From the NCBI GenBank assembly GCA_002838185.1, contig CP017948.1, positions 1,054,001 to 1,118,000 of the forward strand: DNA of 64,000 nt, in the 5' to 3' direction. The position numbers and the translations under genes are program-made. Source of the stretch: Tenericutes bacterium MO-XQ (GTDB lineage Bacteria; Bacillota_I; Bacilli_A; Acholeplasmatales; Acholeplasmataceae). The notes below the pieces were generated by a model that did no database searches, was not told the DNA's origin, and saw only the letters and a program-made list of their open reading frames with translations. Of the stretch, positions 47,392-55,833 are shown one piece after another (the first letter of the stretch is position 1; each line of letters opens with the position of its first letter).

Positions 47392-48738
47392 TTATCCCTC
47401 CTTAATATTAAACATCTTTTTTAACAGTTGTTTAACTTCATCTTTATAGGTTAATGAAAGTACACCAAGCGATGAAAATAAGTACTGCTCATCTTTATAT
47501 ATCTTAACTTGATGATGTGGCACAAGTTTTGTTACTGCTTGTTCTAAATAGTTTCTAATAAAAGATTCAATGTATTCATGATATAAACACGCACCACCTG
47601 TTAAAAACATTGCTTGGACCTGTGAGGTATCCTTACCATCTGGAATGACTTTCATACCGTTCGTTGTAAAGACACGCTTTAAATCGCCAACATGGCGGTC
47701 TAAAGCTTTTTCAACACACGTTTCGGTAAGTAGATCGATGAGTTTCTTACCATCTTTACTTTCTGGGATATAAGGTTCATTTTGAATGAGTTTTCTGATA
47801 TAATCATCATCTTCATTAAAGGCTTGTTTTAGTTTATTGATTTTAGTTTGTTCATAAACCAATTGTCTGTTGATATAAACACCTAAATCACCTTCAACCG
47901 TTCGTTTAAATAACGGTTCACCGTCATGATATTTTTGATAGATTTGATTGGGTTCACATACTGAATGCACATCTGTAGTCGCACCTCCAACATCGATGGT
48001 CATGACTCCTTTAATCAAGTCGTTTAGTATTAATGTTGTTTCCATAACTGAACCAGGTGTTGGAATGATATGTCCTTTAATCATCTCATTGATTTTATGC
48101 ATACCTTTTGCATGCACAATATTTTCTTCAAATGTTTCATAAATCGCTTTTCTTAAAGGTAAAATATTAAAGTCATCGACTCTTGGATACACATTTTCAA
48201 CGATTCTTAAATGCTTGATGTTTATTGCTTTGATTCGGTCATGATTTTGAATATTACCACTATAAATCATAGGGATATTTAAATCCTTTAATTTTAATAC
48301 ATTTTGATATGCGACTTCTTTTTCACCGTAATCAGTACCACCAGCAACAACAATTATATTAGGTTTAATCGTTTTAATTTTATCGATATCACTATCTTCT
48401 ATTAAATTTGCTGTGACCAAATGAATGTTTGCACCTGCATTAAGTGCTGCTTGCTTAGCAGCTTTTGCTGTCATCTCATAAACAAGACCGTGAACAGTCA
48501 TTTTTAAACCGCCAGCAGCTGATGATGTCGCAAACATTTCATCGTATGTGAGTTCATCTATGTTAAGATTTGTTTTTAAATGTTCTATTGCTTTTTTTAG
48601 TCCAATGGTAACATCGGTTTCAACAGTTGTTCTTGAAAAACCCTTGCCTAAAAATCCAAAAGGTTTTTGGAATAAATTAAACGCATTGACAATGGTTGTT
48701 GTTGATCCGATTTCGGCAACTAAAACATCAACTTTCAT
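47392..48738 (-). CDS. MutL-family protein (aminomutase reactivating/chaperone type)
   Basis: A 448-residue ASKHA-fold ATPase of the glutamate mutase MutL family: VLVAEIGSTTTIVNAF phosphate loop, VVAGGTDYG, GVMTIDVGGATTDVHSV and LTGGACLYHEY. Such proteins sit next to adenosylcobalamin carbon-skeleton and amino mutases and are thought to repair or load them. It overlaps the oraE end by 11 bp, so it most likely serves OraSE. This is not the DNA mismatch repair MutL. Confidence 0.87.
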   Translation of the reverse strand: MKVDVLVAEIGSTTTIVNAFNLFQKPFGFLGKGFSRTTVETDVTIGLKKAIEHLKTNLNIDELTYDEMFATSSAAGGLKMTVHGLVYEMTAKAAKQAALNAGANIHLVTANLIEDSDIDKIKTIKPNIIVVAGGTDYGEKEVAYQNVLKLKDLNIPMIYSGNIQNHDRIKAINIKHLRIVENVYPRVDDFNILPLRKAIYETFEENIVHAKGMHKINEMIKGHIIPTPGSVMETTLILNDLIKGVMTIDVGGATTDVHSVCEPNQIYQKYHDGEPLFKRTVEGDLGVYINRQLVYEQTKINKLKQAFNEDDDYIRKLIQNEPYIPESKDGKKLIDLLTETCVEKALDRHVGDLKRVFTTNGMKVIPDGKDTSQVQAMFLTGGACLYHEYIESFIRNYLEQAVTKLVPHHQVKIYKDEQYLFSSLGVLSLTYKDEVKQLLKKMFNIKEG

Positions 48739-50923
48739 AGATCTTTTTGTGTTGTTTCACAATAAATGAAGCAACATCAATTCCTTTCGTTCCTCTTCCA
48801 AACCCTTGATCCATGCCATAAGATTTTGCAAGTTCTGGAGTCACTTGTGTACCACCAGCGATTAAGATCAGTTTATCTCTAACGCCTTTTTCAATGGCAT
48901 AATCATTAAGTTTTTGCATATTTTTATAATGAATATCATCATGAGAAATAATAAGTGAAATCATGACACAGGCTGCATCAATTTCAATGGCTGCATCAAT
49001 AAATTTCTCAATTGGTACACTGGTTCCTAAATAAGTATAATTGATACCGTATTTTTCAATACCACCGTGTTTAATATCTAGAATTTCTCTCATACCAACA
49101 CTATGTTCATCATTTCCACCTGTACCAGCAACAATCTTTAAGTTATGTTTTTTAACATAAGCCATGATTTCTTTTTCTGGTAGGTTTTCTTCTTTTTTAA
49201 CAATTTTTAATTGAGTTACATCAATATCCATATCAAAAACACCTTTAAACTGGATACGTGTTCCTTCACTTGGATGTAGGACTTCAACATGAATGACTTC
49301 GACATTTGATAGATTCATCTTTTTACCAACTTCTAAAGCTGCAGCTTCTGCAGTATCTTTATCTGTTGGGAAAAATAAATCAACCGTAACAACACCATCA
49401 CCTAACCACTGAACTTCTGGTTTGATAAGGTTTGTGTTTCTATAAGCTTTTGTTTGTTCCATGCGATTATTAACATTATCTTCTTCATCAAGTTCATCAA
49501 TGAACTGAATTTTATCTGGTTTTTCAAAAGTAGATCCATCAATCAATGATTCCGGATGATCGTTTAATCCATATTGTTCAATATTATTAAATCCATAATG
49601 TGCAGATACTGGTGCCATATAATCTTTAGCACGTTTATATGTAGTATCACTACCGATACCACCATCAATCGCACGTTTAATGCCATCGCCCATACGTTCT
49701 GGATATAATCCACTATCGACGAACATACCGGCTTCTACAGCTTTAAAATAACCACCCATTTCAATGATTTCTTCCATCATTAGAATAGCTCTTTCTTCTA
49801 ACTCACGCTTTGTTTTAAAAAGATCTCCATCTGTTTTAAACGTTAACATACTCATTAAATCATCCATACCAACCATGGCTTGTTTAGCTGTATCTAATGC
49901 TTCTATGTTAAACATATGCCATGGGACATTACGACCTTCATCAGGTGTAATGGTAGATTGAATATCTGCAGAAGTTAATTTTGAGATCAGTAAGTTTAGA
50001 ACATGCGTTACTGTAGCTTCTCTCGTTGATGAATCCATATATTTTGTATTCATTTGTGCACGCATTTTATAATTGCTAAAAAACTCACGAAGTGCAAGTG
50101 CATAAGGTAGATTTAATTTAATATCTGGACTTGGTGGGGCAGCAGGCGGAACTGTTGATAAACAAATTAGATCTGGCTTGATACCGACACGTTCACTAAA
50201 TCTTGAATTAATGCCGTGTTGAACAAGAAGTTCTGGCATGACTTTCCAAGCATCTCTTGCTGTGGCATTTGCATTATGTGCACCATCGATTTGTGCTAGT
50301 TCACCAAATGCCATGATTTTCTTTGATTCAGCAGCATCAACAAAACTTCTAACCATATTGATATTTCTGTATAAAACATTATATTGAGGGTCTTGATGTG
50401 CACCGTTAACTCCTTCTTCAGTAAACATTACAGCGATTTCAGGACCAGCAACACCAGAAACATAAGAGTGGTAATTAATTGGTCTACCTACCTCTTCTTC
50501 AATGATATCAAGTGCTTTTCTTTGAGCTCTCACTTGTTTTCTTGTAATGGGTACACCACCAACACCTTGAGGTGTTCCTTCAAGTAGACCATCCATATGT
50601 GATTGACCAGCAGTTCTAATAACCATCATATGATCTGCACCATGATATGCAGCCATACGCATACGTCTAATATCATCTTCAAATCTTCCAGAAGCTATTT
50701 CTGTTGTAATTGTAGATGCTGGTTGTGGATCAATATGATTTAAATGTCTAGCACTTGGAAGTGCTACATAATTTTTTAAAGAATCACTTACATCTTGATA
50801 ATGAAAAGGTCCTATGGTTTGTGGATTAGGTGTTCTCCATACCCATCCTTTTCTTTTTGGTCTATAGTTTTCTAAATCATTTAATAGGTTTTTAATATCA
50901 AGTTTTTCATTTGGTTTAATCAT
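48728..50923 (-). CDS. oraE: D-ornithine 4,5-aminomutase, large subunit OraE
   Basis: A 731-residue adenosylcobalamin- and PLP-dependent mutase subunit that moves the terminal amino group of D-ornithine to C4, giving 2,4-diaminopentanoate. The N-terminal TIM barrel holds the substrate and PLP region; the C-terminal Rossmann domain has the cobalamin-binding motif DEHSVG (Asp605, His607, Gly610), YLGTSVPIEKF and ILIAGGTQVTPELAKSYGMDQGFGRGTKG. Length fits the Clostridium sticklandii enzyme. It overlaps oraS by 8 bp, as expected for partners of one complex. Confidence 0.95.
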   Translation of the reverse strand: MIKPNEKLDIKNLLNDLENYRPKRKGWVWRTPNPQTIGPFHYQDVSDSLKNYVALPSARHLNHIDPQPASTITTEIASGRFEDDIRRMRMAAYHGADHMMVIRTAGQSHMDGLLEGTPQGVGGVPITRKQVRAQRKALDIIEEEVGRPINYHSYVSGVAGPEIAVMFTEEGVNGAHQDPQYNVLYRNINMVRSFVDAAESKKIMAFGELAQIDGAHNANATARDAWKVMPELLVQHGINSRFSERVGIKPDLICLSTVPPAAPPSPDIKLNLPYALALREFFSNYKMRAQMNTKYMDSSTREATVTHVLNLLISKLTSADIQSTITPDEGRNVPWHMFNIEALDTAKQAMVGMDDLMSMLTFKTDGDLFKTKRELEERAILMMEEIIEMGGYFKAVEAGMFVDSGLYPERMGDGIKRAIDGGIGSDTTYKRAKDYMAPVSAHYGFNNIEQYGLNDHPESLIDGSTFEKPDKIQFIDELDEEDNVNNRMEQTKAYRNTNLIKPEVQWLGDGVVTVDLFFPTDKDTAEAAALEVGKKMNLSNVEVIHVEVLHPSEGTRIQFKGVFDMDIDVTQLKIVKKEENLPEKEIMAYVKKHNLKIVAGTGGNDEHSVGMREILDIKHGGIEKYGINYTYLGTSVPIEKFIDAAIEIDAACVMISLIISHDDIHYKNMQKLNDYAIEKGVRDKLILIAGGTQVTPELAKSYGMDQGFGRGTKGIDVASFIVKQHKKIYES

Positions 50924-51278
50924 TTTTGAATGCCCCCTTGATACTATCTAGATTGTGTGTTTCCAGTAATTTCAAGCCAGCTTCTCTAATATCTAATTGT
51001 TCTTTTTGTGCATATTTATAAATTACATGACCTGCGCCATGTTTAATAAGATTATTTTCCAAAATCAAATCAACAAGTGCTTTTGATTCTAAAGAAGAAA
51101 ACCCCATGCGTAATAAAACACTTCTTTCAATTGAAGGTGACGTATGGGTATATGCTAAATCCAAGATTGGATCAATCATATCGTCTAGTAACTTATAAAA
51201 ATAAGTTTTTAGTTCTTGATCTGACATGTTTTTCAAATGAGAACGTCTTTGTTCGAAATCATCTTTTCTAGCTTTCAT
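50916..51278 (-). CDS. oraS: D-ornithine 4,5-aminomutase, small subunit OraS
   Basis: A 120-residue helical protein (DDFEQRRSHLKNMSDQELKTYFYKLLDDMIDPILDLAYTHTSPSIERSVLLRMGFSSLESKALVDLI) matching OraS, which wraps the OraE barrel. The C-terminal KYAQKEQLDIREAGLKLL is also typical. It overlaps ortB by 11 bp and oraE by 8 bp, so subunit output is likely coupled. Confidence 0.94.
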   Translation of the reverse strand: MKARKDDFEQRRSHLKNMSDQELKTYFYKLLDDMIDPILDLAYTHTSPSIERSVLLRMGFSSLESKALVDLILENNLIKHGAGHVIYKYAQKEQLDIREAGLKLLETHNLDSIKGAFKND

Positions 51279-52662
51279 TGATTTTTCCCACCATTTCTAT
51301 AATTGTTTTTTGATCGAGTCTAAGCTCATCAGATAAGTATTTATATTCAACATCTTTAAACTGATGTCCTTTATATCTTTTTAAGTATGACATTTTGAGT
51401 TGATTCATATCTAAAGACTTATGTTTAACCATACTTCCAGATTTTGGAAATATAAGGTTTTTTCCAGGTATCTCATCTAATGGATTTCCAAATAATAGTT
51501 TAATACCTTGAGATTTCGCAAATGCGATTTGGCTATTAAAATGTTTACCTGCACCTGTATATTCACTTTCTTGGACCACAATAATATGATCTTCTGGAAG
51601 TTCTTGTGCCATTGAAAATGCAGCAGCTAAGCTCGTATTTCCTGCAGGACCTCTTTCCATACCTTCTAAAAGCGATAATGCTTCAGTAATAAAGAAAACT
51701 GCGCCTTGATTGACTAAAACATATTCGTCCATATATCTAAGTGGTCTTGCTGCACTTCTAGGGACATCTGAACGATCAGGGAATGTCGCAAACGGTATAC
51801 CAAAACCTGTATGGCCTGTTGTAAAAGATTTTAAGTTAAAATCATGATCACTTGCCATATGTAACCCTGTTAAATCAACGCTTGCCCCTATCACTTTAGT
51901 TGATGTTGCTCCATAATACTTAAGTCCTCTTGCAGTTCCTGTAAGGTTTCCACCACCAGCATTGGTTGCAATCACTACTTCTGGATATTTTCCTTCTTTT
52001 TTAAGCATTTCTTCTGCAATTTCATATCCAAGTGTTTCGATACCTTTTACACCATATGGTGAATAGAGTGAAGCATTAAAATAACCTGTTTCTTCTAAAA
52101 TATGTAAGAACTCATAAAAAAGTTCAGGACCGACAGATAATTGAATGACTTCTGCGCCATAGGCTTCACATGCTCTTGCTTTTTCAATGATCTCAGGTTG
52201 ATTTTTTTCACTTGAATCAAAAACTTCTTGAACAATAATGCAGTTGAGTTTAAATCTTGCTGCCATTGCCGCAACTGCAGCACCATAATTTCCACTGGTT
52301 GCTGCAACCACGCCTTTATATCCAAACTTTTTCGCATGATAAACACTGATTGCTGCACGTCTTGCTTTAAAAGAACCACTTAAATTAAGTGCTTCATCTT
52401 TTAAAAATATACGAGCACCAAACCCTGGTTTTGCAAATTTCCTCGCATATTCAGTTATGTTTTTGAGTTCGACAAGCGGTGTTTGCCCAACGTGATTTTC
52501 AACTTGAATTTTTTGAACTTCTTCAAATGTATAGCCAGCATCATCCATCATTTTTTCATAATCAAATGCGATACCTTCAAGTTCAAATTTCTCATAATCA
52601 AGATGCAAAGATGATTTCATCAGTGCTTGTCTTTTGGACATCATTTTTTCATAATCTGTCAT
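51268..52662 (-). CDS. ortB: 2-amino-4-ketopentanoate thiolase, beta subunit (PLP enzyme)
   Basis: A 464-residue fold II PLP enzyme related to threonine synthase/cysteine synthase, with the PLP lysine Lys99 in LSGSFKARR, AATSGNYGAAVAAMAARF and the phosphate-binding ATNAGGGNLTGTARG. With OrtA it cleaves 2-amino-4-oxopentanoate with CoA to acetyl-CoA and D-alanine. It overlaps ortA by 4 bp. Confidence 0.93.
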   Translation of the reverse strand: MTDYEKMMSKRQALMKSSLHLDYEKFELEGIAFDYEKMMDDAGYTFEEVQKIQVENHVGQTPLVELKNITEYARKFAKPGFGARIFLKDEALNLSGSFKARRAAISVYHAKKFGYKGVVAATSGNYGAAVAAMAARFKLNCIIVQEVFDSSEKNQPEIIEKARACEAYGAEVIQLSVGPELFYEFLHILEETGYFNASLYSPYGVKGIETLGYEIAEEMLKKEGKYPEVVIATNAGGGNLTGTARGLKYYGATSTKVIGASVDLTGLHMASDHDFNLKSFTTGHTGFGIPFATFPDRSDVPRSAARPLRYMDEYVLVNQGAVFFITEALSLLEGMERGPAGNTSLAAAFSMAQELPEDHIIVVQESEYTGAGKHFNSQIAFAKSQGIKLLFGNPLDEIPGKNLIFPKSGSMVKHKSLDMNQLKMSYLKRYKGHQFKDVEYKYLSDELRLDQKTIIEMVGKINES

Positions 52663-52946
52663 CTTGTTTCCTCCAATATCACTTTTTTCATCACATCAAT
52701 CTCATCGACGTGATCCCCAAAAGAATGTGTATATGAAGGATTAATTTCTATTAAAATACCTTTTACGATGCGTTTTGTTTCAGTCTCAATTGAAACCTCA
52801 TCATGTAAATTTGCATCATTTAATAAGTATCCCTTAACTTTCATCATAAAATCTTTAGTTTTTGTATCATCAGGAAGATTGATCGAACGCTCTTCTTTTT
52901 TTAATACAATCTTTTTTATCATGACATACGTTCCTTTTTTAATCAT
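52659..52946 (-). CDS. ortA: 2-amino-4-ketopentanoate thiolase, alpha subunit
   Basis: A 95-residue small partner of OrtB, recognised by size, position and the block GTYVMIKKIVL...TKDFMMKVKGYLL...IETETKRIVKGILIEINPSYTHSFGDHVDEI. AAAGGAGGG lies just upstream of ATG 52946. A second small ORF in other frames here is a shadow. No known motif beyond the family. Confidence 0.9.
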   Translation of the reverse strand: MIKKGTYVMIKKIVLKKEERSINLPDDTKTKDFMMKVKGYLLNDANLHDEVSIETETKRIVKGILIEINPSYTHSFGDHVDEIDVMKKVILEETR

Positions 52947-52960
52947 GATATATCCCTCCT

Positions 52961-54010
52961 TTATGATAAATCTTCTTCAATCATATTGCGCATATCACCT
53001 AATATAGCTCTTGGAATAGGTAAATCTATCATTGTTTTTAACCCAGGTCTTGCATTAATTACATGTGGAATCATGTTCACACAAATTGCAATAGTCCCAA
53101 GTCCACCATCTATCTCAGGTGTGATTGCCATATGAATTTCAGGTGATCCATAAATATCAATATAATCACCCGTATTTACTCCTTCTAAATCAGGTTCAAT
53201 TTGTTGAGGATGATCCATTTTCAAAAATTGATCATCACCAATATATCCTTGTGCAGTCATATTGATACCTGCTAGTGTGCCTTTTTTCGCAAATCCATAT
53301 TTTGATTGTCGATCAACTGATGTAATAATTGGCTTCATTTGTTGTTCAAAACGAGTTGGATGAATGCCTAGACCTTTAAAGATCATATGCACACTTTGAT
53401 TGAAACCTACATGTCCAGCTAAATCATTATTTTCAATACGTTCATGATACTTTTCAAGTGTATCCCCGACACCTTGTTCATCCATAACTGCAGGACCAAA
53501 AGGACTCAAACTATTAATACGTTTAACATCAATATGTTTCACATCTTTCATCGTTCCAGTTAAAGCAAGCACTAAAAGGTCCATAACAAAACCTGGATTG
53601 ATACCTGTACCTAAAATGGTAACGCCATGTTTTTTCGCAAGTTCATCCATTTCTTCAGATAATGCTTGATGTGATTGATATGGATATGCCATTTCTTCTG
53701 CTGTAGTGATGCAGTTCACACCTTTTTCAACAACTTTTTTGATTTTATGATATGCACCTTTAACAAAACTATCTGTGCATAACATTACGATATCTGGTTT
53801 TTCTTGATCAAGTAGTTGATCAATATCGTTAGAGATTACAGCATCGCATGAAGTCTTACTTTCTAACAACTCATTGACTTTTTTTCCTATGATTTTAGGA
53901 TTGATATCACATACGCCAACGATGTCTACACCTTTTTTTGTTAGTAACATGTCTGCCATACCTTGTCCCATGGCTCCAAATCCCCATATAACTACTTTTA
54001 TTGTTCTCAT
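52961..54010 (-). CDS. ord: 2,4-diaminopentanoate dehydrogenase
   Basis: A 349-residue NAD(P)-binding enzyme related to dihydrodipicolinate reductase: Rossmann loop IWGFGAMGQG, ITTAEEMAYPY and ILGTGINPGFVMDLL. It deaminates 2,4-diaminopentanoate to 2-amino-4-oxopentanoate and yields NAD(P)H. ATG 54010 follows AAAGGCGG; an in-frame start at 54031 falls on the predicted transcription start. First gene of the ornithine operon. Confidence 0.93.
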   Translation of the reverse strand: MRTIKVVIWGFGAMGQGMADMLLTKKGVDIVGVCDINPKIIGKKVNELLESKTSCDAVISNDIDQLLDQEKPDIVMLCTDSFVKGAYHKIKKVVEKGVNCITTAEEMAYPYQSHQALSEEMDELAKKHGVTILGTGINPGFVMDLLVLALTGTMKDVKHIDVKRINSLSPFGPAVMDEQGVGDTLEKYHERIENNDLAGHVGFNQSVHMIFKGLGIHPTRFEQQMKPIITSVDRQSKYGFAKKGTLAGINMTAQGYIGDDQFLKMDHPQQIEPDLEGVNTGDYIDIYGSPEIHMAITPEIDGGLGTIAICVNMIPHVINARPGLKTMIDLPIPRAILGDMRNMIEEDLS

Positions 54011-54035
54011 GTTTTTACCGCCTTTCATCAAGACT

Positions 54036-54065
54036 ATGATAACACGAAACCGCTTACATTGTAAA
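54036..54065 (-). promoter_or_regulatory. Ornithine operon promoter with overlapping cre-like operator
   Basis: Minus-strand -35 TTTACA (54060-54065), or TTACAA one base on, and -10 TATCAT (54036-54041). Between and over them lies TGTAAGCGGTTTCG (54045-54058), a 13-of-14 match to the CcpA site TGWAANCGNTNWCA, placed where a bound repressor would block RNA polymerase. Catabolite repression of ornithine use is inferred. Confidence 0.6.
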
Positions 54066-54070
54066 TTAAA

Positions 54071-54098
54071 AAATAAGATAAGTTAACTTATCTTATCT
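54071..54098. repeat. 28-bp palindromic flank, left copy, at the IS1182-type insertion
   Basis: Identical to 55803-55830. It contains GATAAGTTAACTTATC, and on the minus strand the left copy runs into a U-rich tail, so it is a terminator hairpin. The repeat is either a long target duplication or part of the element. Confidence 0.8.
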
Positions 54099-54168
54099 CA
54101 GGCTGTAGACAAAGTACCGTATCTGAGGATATGGTATTTTTTTAAAAATTATTATAAAATATGAATAT

Positions 54169-54265
54169 GAAGATCAGTTTGGTCACTTGTAGCATAGACT
54201 ACTAAAAATCGGTGTAGATAGAACTACTTAATAGACCCACGTCCGCTTCTGATCTTCTTTTTTTT
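54169..54265 (+). ncRNA. Structured RNA region in the IS1182-type element, ending in a terminator
   Basis: GAAGATCAG (54169-54177) pairs with CTGATCTTC (54249-54257) and T8 follows. Inside are two look-alike hairpins, GTAG-CATAGA-CTAC and GTAG-ATAGAA-CTAC. The 70-nt enclosed region is more structured than a simple insulator needs. It could be a small RNA or a leader that limits transposase production. Confidence 0.5.
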
Positions 54266-54280
54266 ATACAAAAGTTACTT

Positions 54281-54306
54281 TTACCTATATATAAATATAT
54301 AGGTAA
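54281..54306. promoter_or_regulatory. 12-bp-arm palindrome ahead of the IS1182-type transposase
   Basis: TTACCTATATAT-AA-ATATATAGGTAA is perfect over both arms and lies just before TAAAAT (54312-54317), a likely -10 box. It may be a binding site for the transposase or a repressor, or a hairpin. Confidence 0.5.
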
Positions 54307-54339
54307 CATGGTAAAATAATAACAAAGGTTGGTGATTTC

Positions 54340-55686
54340 ATGTTAACAAAACATCAAATAAACAATCGCGAAAACATCTTCATCATGGACATGGATAAAC
54401 TCGTTCCAAACAATCATCTAGTTAGAAAAATAGATAAAGCGATTGATTTCAGTTTTATTTATGATATTGTAGAAAATTTATACGCAGATGATATGGGAAG
54501 ACCATCTATAGACCCAGTCATTTTATTTAAGATTGTCTTTATTCAGTATTTATTTAACATTAGATCCATGAGAAGAACAATTGAAGAAATCGAAGTTAAT
54601 GCTGCATATCGATGGTTTTTAGGATACGATTTTAATGATGTCGTTCCACACTTTTCAACCTTTGGGAAAAACTATGTACGTCGTTTTGAAGGCACTTCTG
54701 TTTTTGAAGAGATCTTTAATACGATTTTATATCAAGCCATGAAATTAAAGCTTGTCAAAATGGATAATATATTTGTCGATGCAACACATATTAAGGCATA
54801 TGCAAATAAAAGACAAGTCAATGACATTATCATCAATGATTCAACGAACCGGTATGTAGAATCTCTACAAACAGAAATCAATGAAGTTAGAGTTGAAGAA
54901 GGCAAAAAAGAAATAGATTTCAACGAAGCTAAAAAAGTAACAAAGAGCCTTACTGATCCGGACTGTGGCATGTTTCATAAAGGTGAGAAAGAAAGACAGT
55001 TAGCCTATAGTAACCAAGTGATTAGTGATGAAAACGGATGGGTATTAGCATCTCAAGTATTTCCAGGTAACTTACACGATAGTCAAACTGGACTGGAAAC
55101 AGTCATTAATTATATAGAAGCTCATGAAGAAGTTGACATGGCAGTTATGGATTCAGGGTATGATCATCCAGTATTACTTCATGAATTATTTAAACGAGGT
55201 GTTAAGCCTGTGATTCCCTATAAAAGACCTAAAGGAAGAAAAGGTGCTGGTGGATCATCCAATATATTATATTTTACAAAACATAGATTCAAATATATTG
55301 AACTTCATGATTATTATGTTTGTCCAAATGAAAAAGTCTTAACTTATAGAGGTACCAACAAACAAGGCTATAAAGCATATAAAACAAAAACGAAAGATTG
55401 TTTAAATTGTCCTTTTAAGACTCAGTGTACAAATCAGAAAACAAAAGTGATACTAAGACATTTTTATGAAGCAGATAGTGAAGAAGCTAAACTGATTCGA
55501 CTATCTGAGATTGGCAAAGAGGTATATCCGAAAAGAAAAACATCAGTTGAAAGGGTGTTTGGAATTTCAAAAATGAATCATTGTCTGGGATTTACGTTTC
55601 TTAGAGGACTTAGGAAAAATGAGGATCGAAGCTTCATGATTTTAAGTATGTACAATTTGAAAAAGTTAGCCACAATCATGTGGTAA
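54340..55686 (+). CDS. IS1182-family transposase
   Basis: A 448-residue DDE transposase: N-terminal DMDKLVPNNHLVRKIDKAIDFSFIYDIVENLYADDMGRPSIDPVILFKIVFIQYLFNIRSMRRTIEEI (DUF772-type domain), FVDATHIKAYANK with the first Asp, MAVMDSGYDHPVLLHELFKRGVKPVIPYKRP with the second, and ERVFGISKMNHCLGFTFLRGLRKN with the Glu. A four-cysteine cluster near DYYVCPN...CLNCPFKTQC is typical. GGTTGGTGA precedes the ATG. The gene looks intact and may be active. Confidence 0.9.
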   Translation: MLTKHQINNRENIFIMDMDKLVPNNHLVRKIDKAIDFSFIYDIVENLYADDMGRPSIDPVILFKIVFIQYLFNIRSMRRTIEEIEVNAAYRWFLGYDFNDVVPHFSTFGKNYVRRFEGTSVFEEIFNTILYQAMKLKLVKMDNIFVDATHIKAYANKRQVNDIIINDSTNRYVESLQTEINEVRVEEGKKEIDFNEAKKVTKSLTDPDCGMFHKGEKERQLAYSNQVISDENGWVLASQVFPGNLHDSQTGLETVINYIEAHEEVDMAVMDSGYDHPVLLHELFKRGVKPVIPYKRPKGRKGAGGSSNILYFTKHRFKYIELHDYYVCPNEKVLTYRGTNKQGYKAYKTKTKDCLNCPFKTQCTNQKTKVILRHFYEADSEEAKLIRLSEIGKEVYPKRKTSVERVFGISKMNHCLGFTFLRGLRKNEDRSFMILSMYNLKKLATIMW

Positions 55687-55710
55687 TATATCTGCGATTT
55701 GACTGGAATT

Positions 55711-55772
55711 GAGTGAAAAACTCTTTTTTTTATACTCAAACAAAAAAAGAACATCTCAAAATGAGATATTCT
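55711..55772 (+). terminator. Two successive terminators at the right end of the IS1182-type element
   Basis: GAGT-GAAAA-ACTC (55711-55723) with T8, then GAACATCTC (55749-55757) with GAGATATTC (55763-55771). Together they seal transcription at the element end. Confidence 0.7.
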
Positions 55773-55802
55773 TCTTAAAAAACTGTTTTTGTCTACAGTC
55801 TG

Positions 55803-55830
55803 AAATAAGATAAGTTAACTTATCTTATCT
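55803..55830. repeat. 28-bp palindromic flank, right copy, at the IS1182-type insertion
   Basis: Same 28 bases as 54071-54098, four bases past the adenosyltransferase stop codon, where it forms the hairpin of that gene's terminator. Confidence 0.8.
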
Positions 55831-55833
55831 TAT

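Larger units (their letters stand above)
54099..55802 (+). mobile_element. IS1182-type insertion sequence (1.7 kb) in the terminator after the adenosyltransferase gene
   Basis: Ends are inverted: CAGGCTGTAGACAAA at 54099 and, reversed, CAGACTGTAGACAAA ending at 55802. One intact transposase gene lies inside, preceded by a structured region with a terminator and followed by two terminators. Both sides carry the same 28-bp palindrome. It separates rnjA-adenosyltransferase from the ornithine operon without breaking a gene. Confidence 0.85.

Noticed and set aside
47392-48738. DNA mismatch repair MutL
   Set aside because: The ASKHA-type motifs and place in the oraE operon identify the unrelated glutamate-mutase MutL family.
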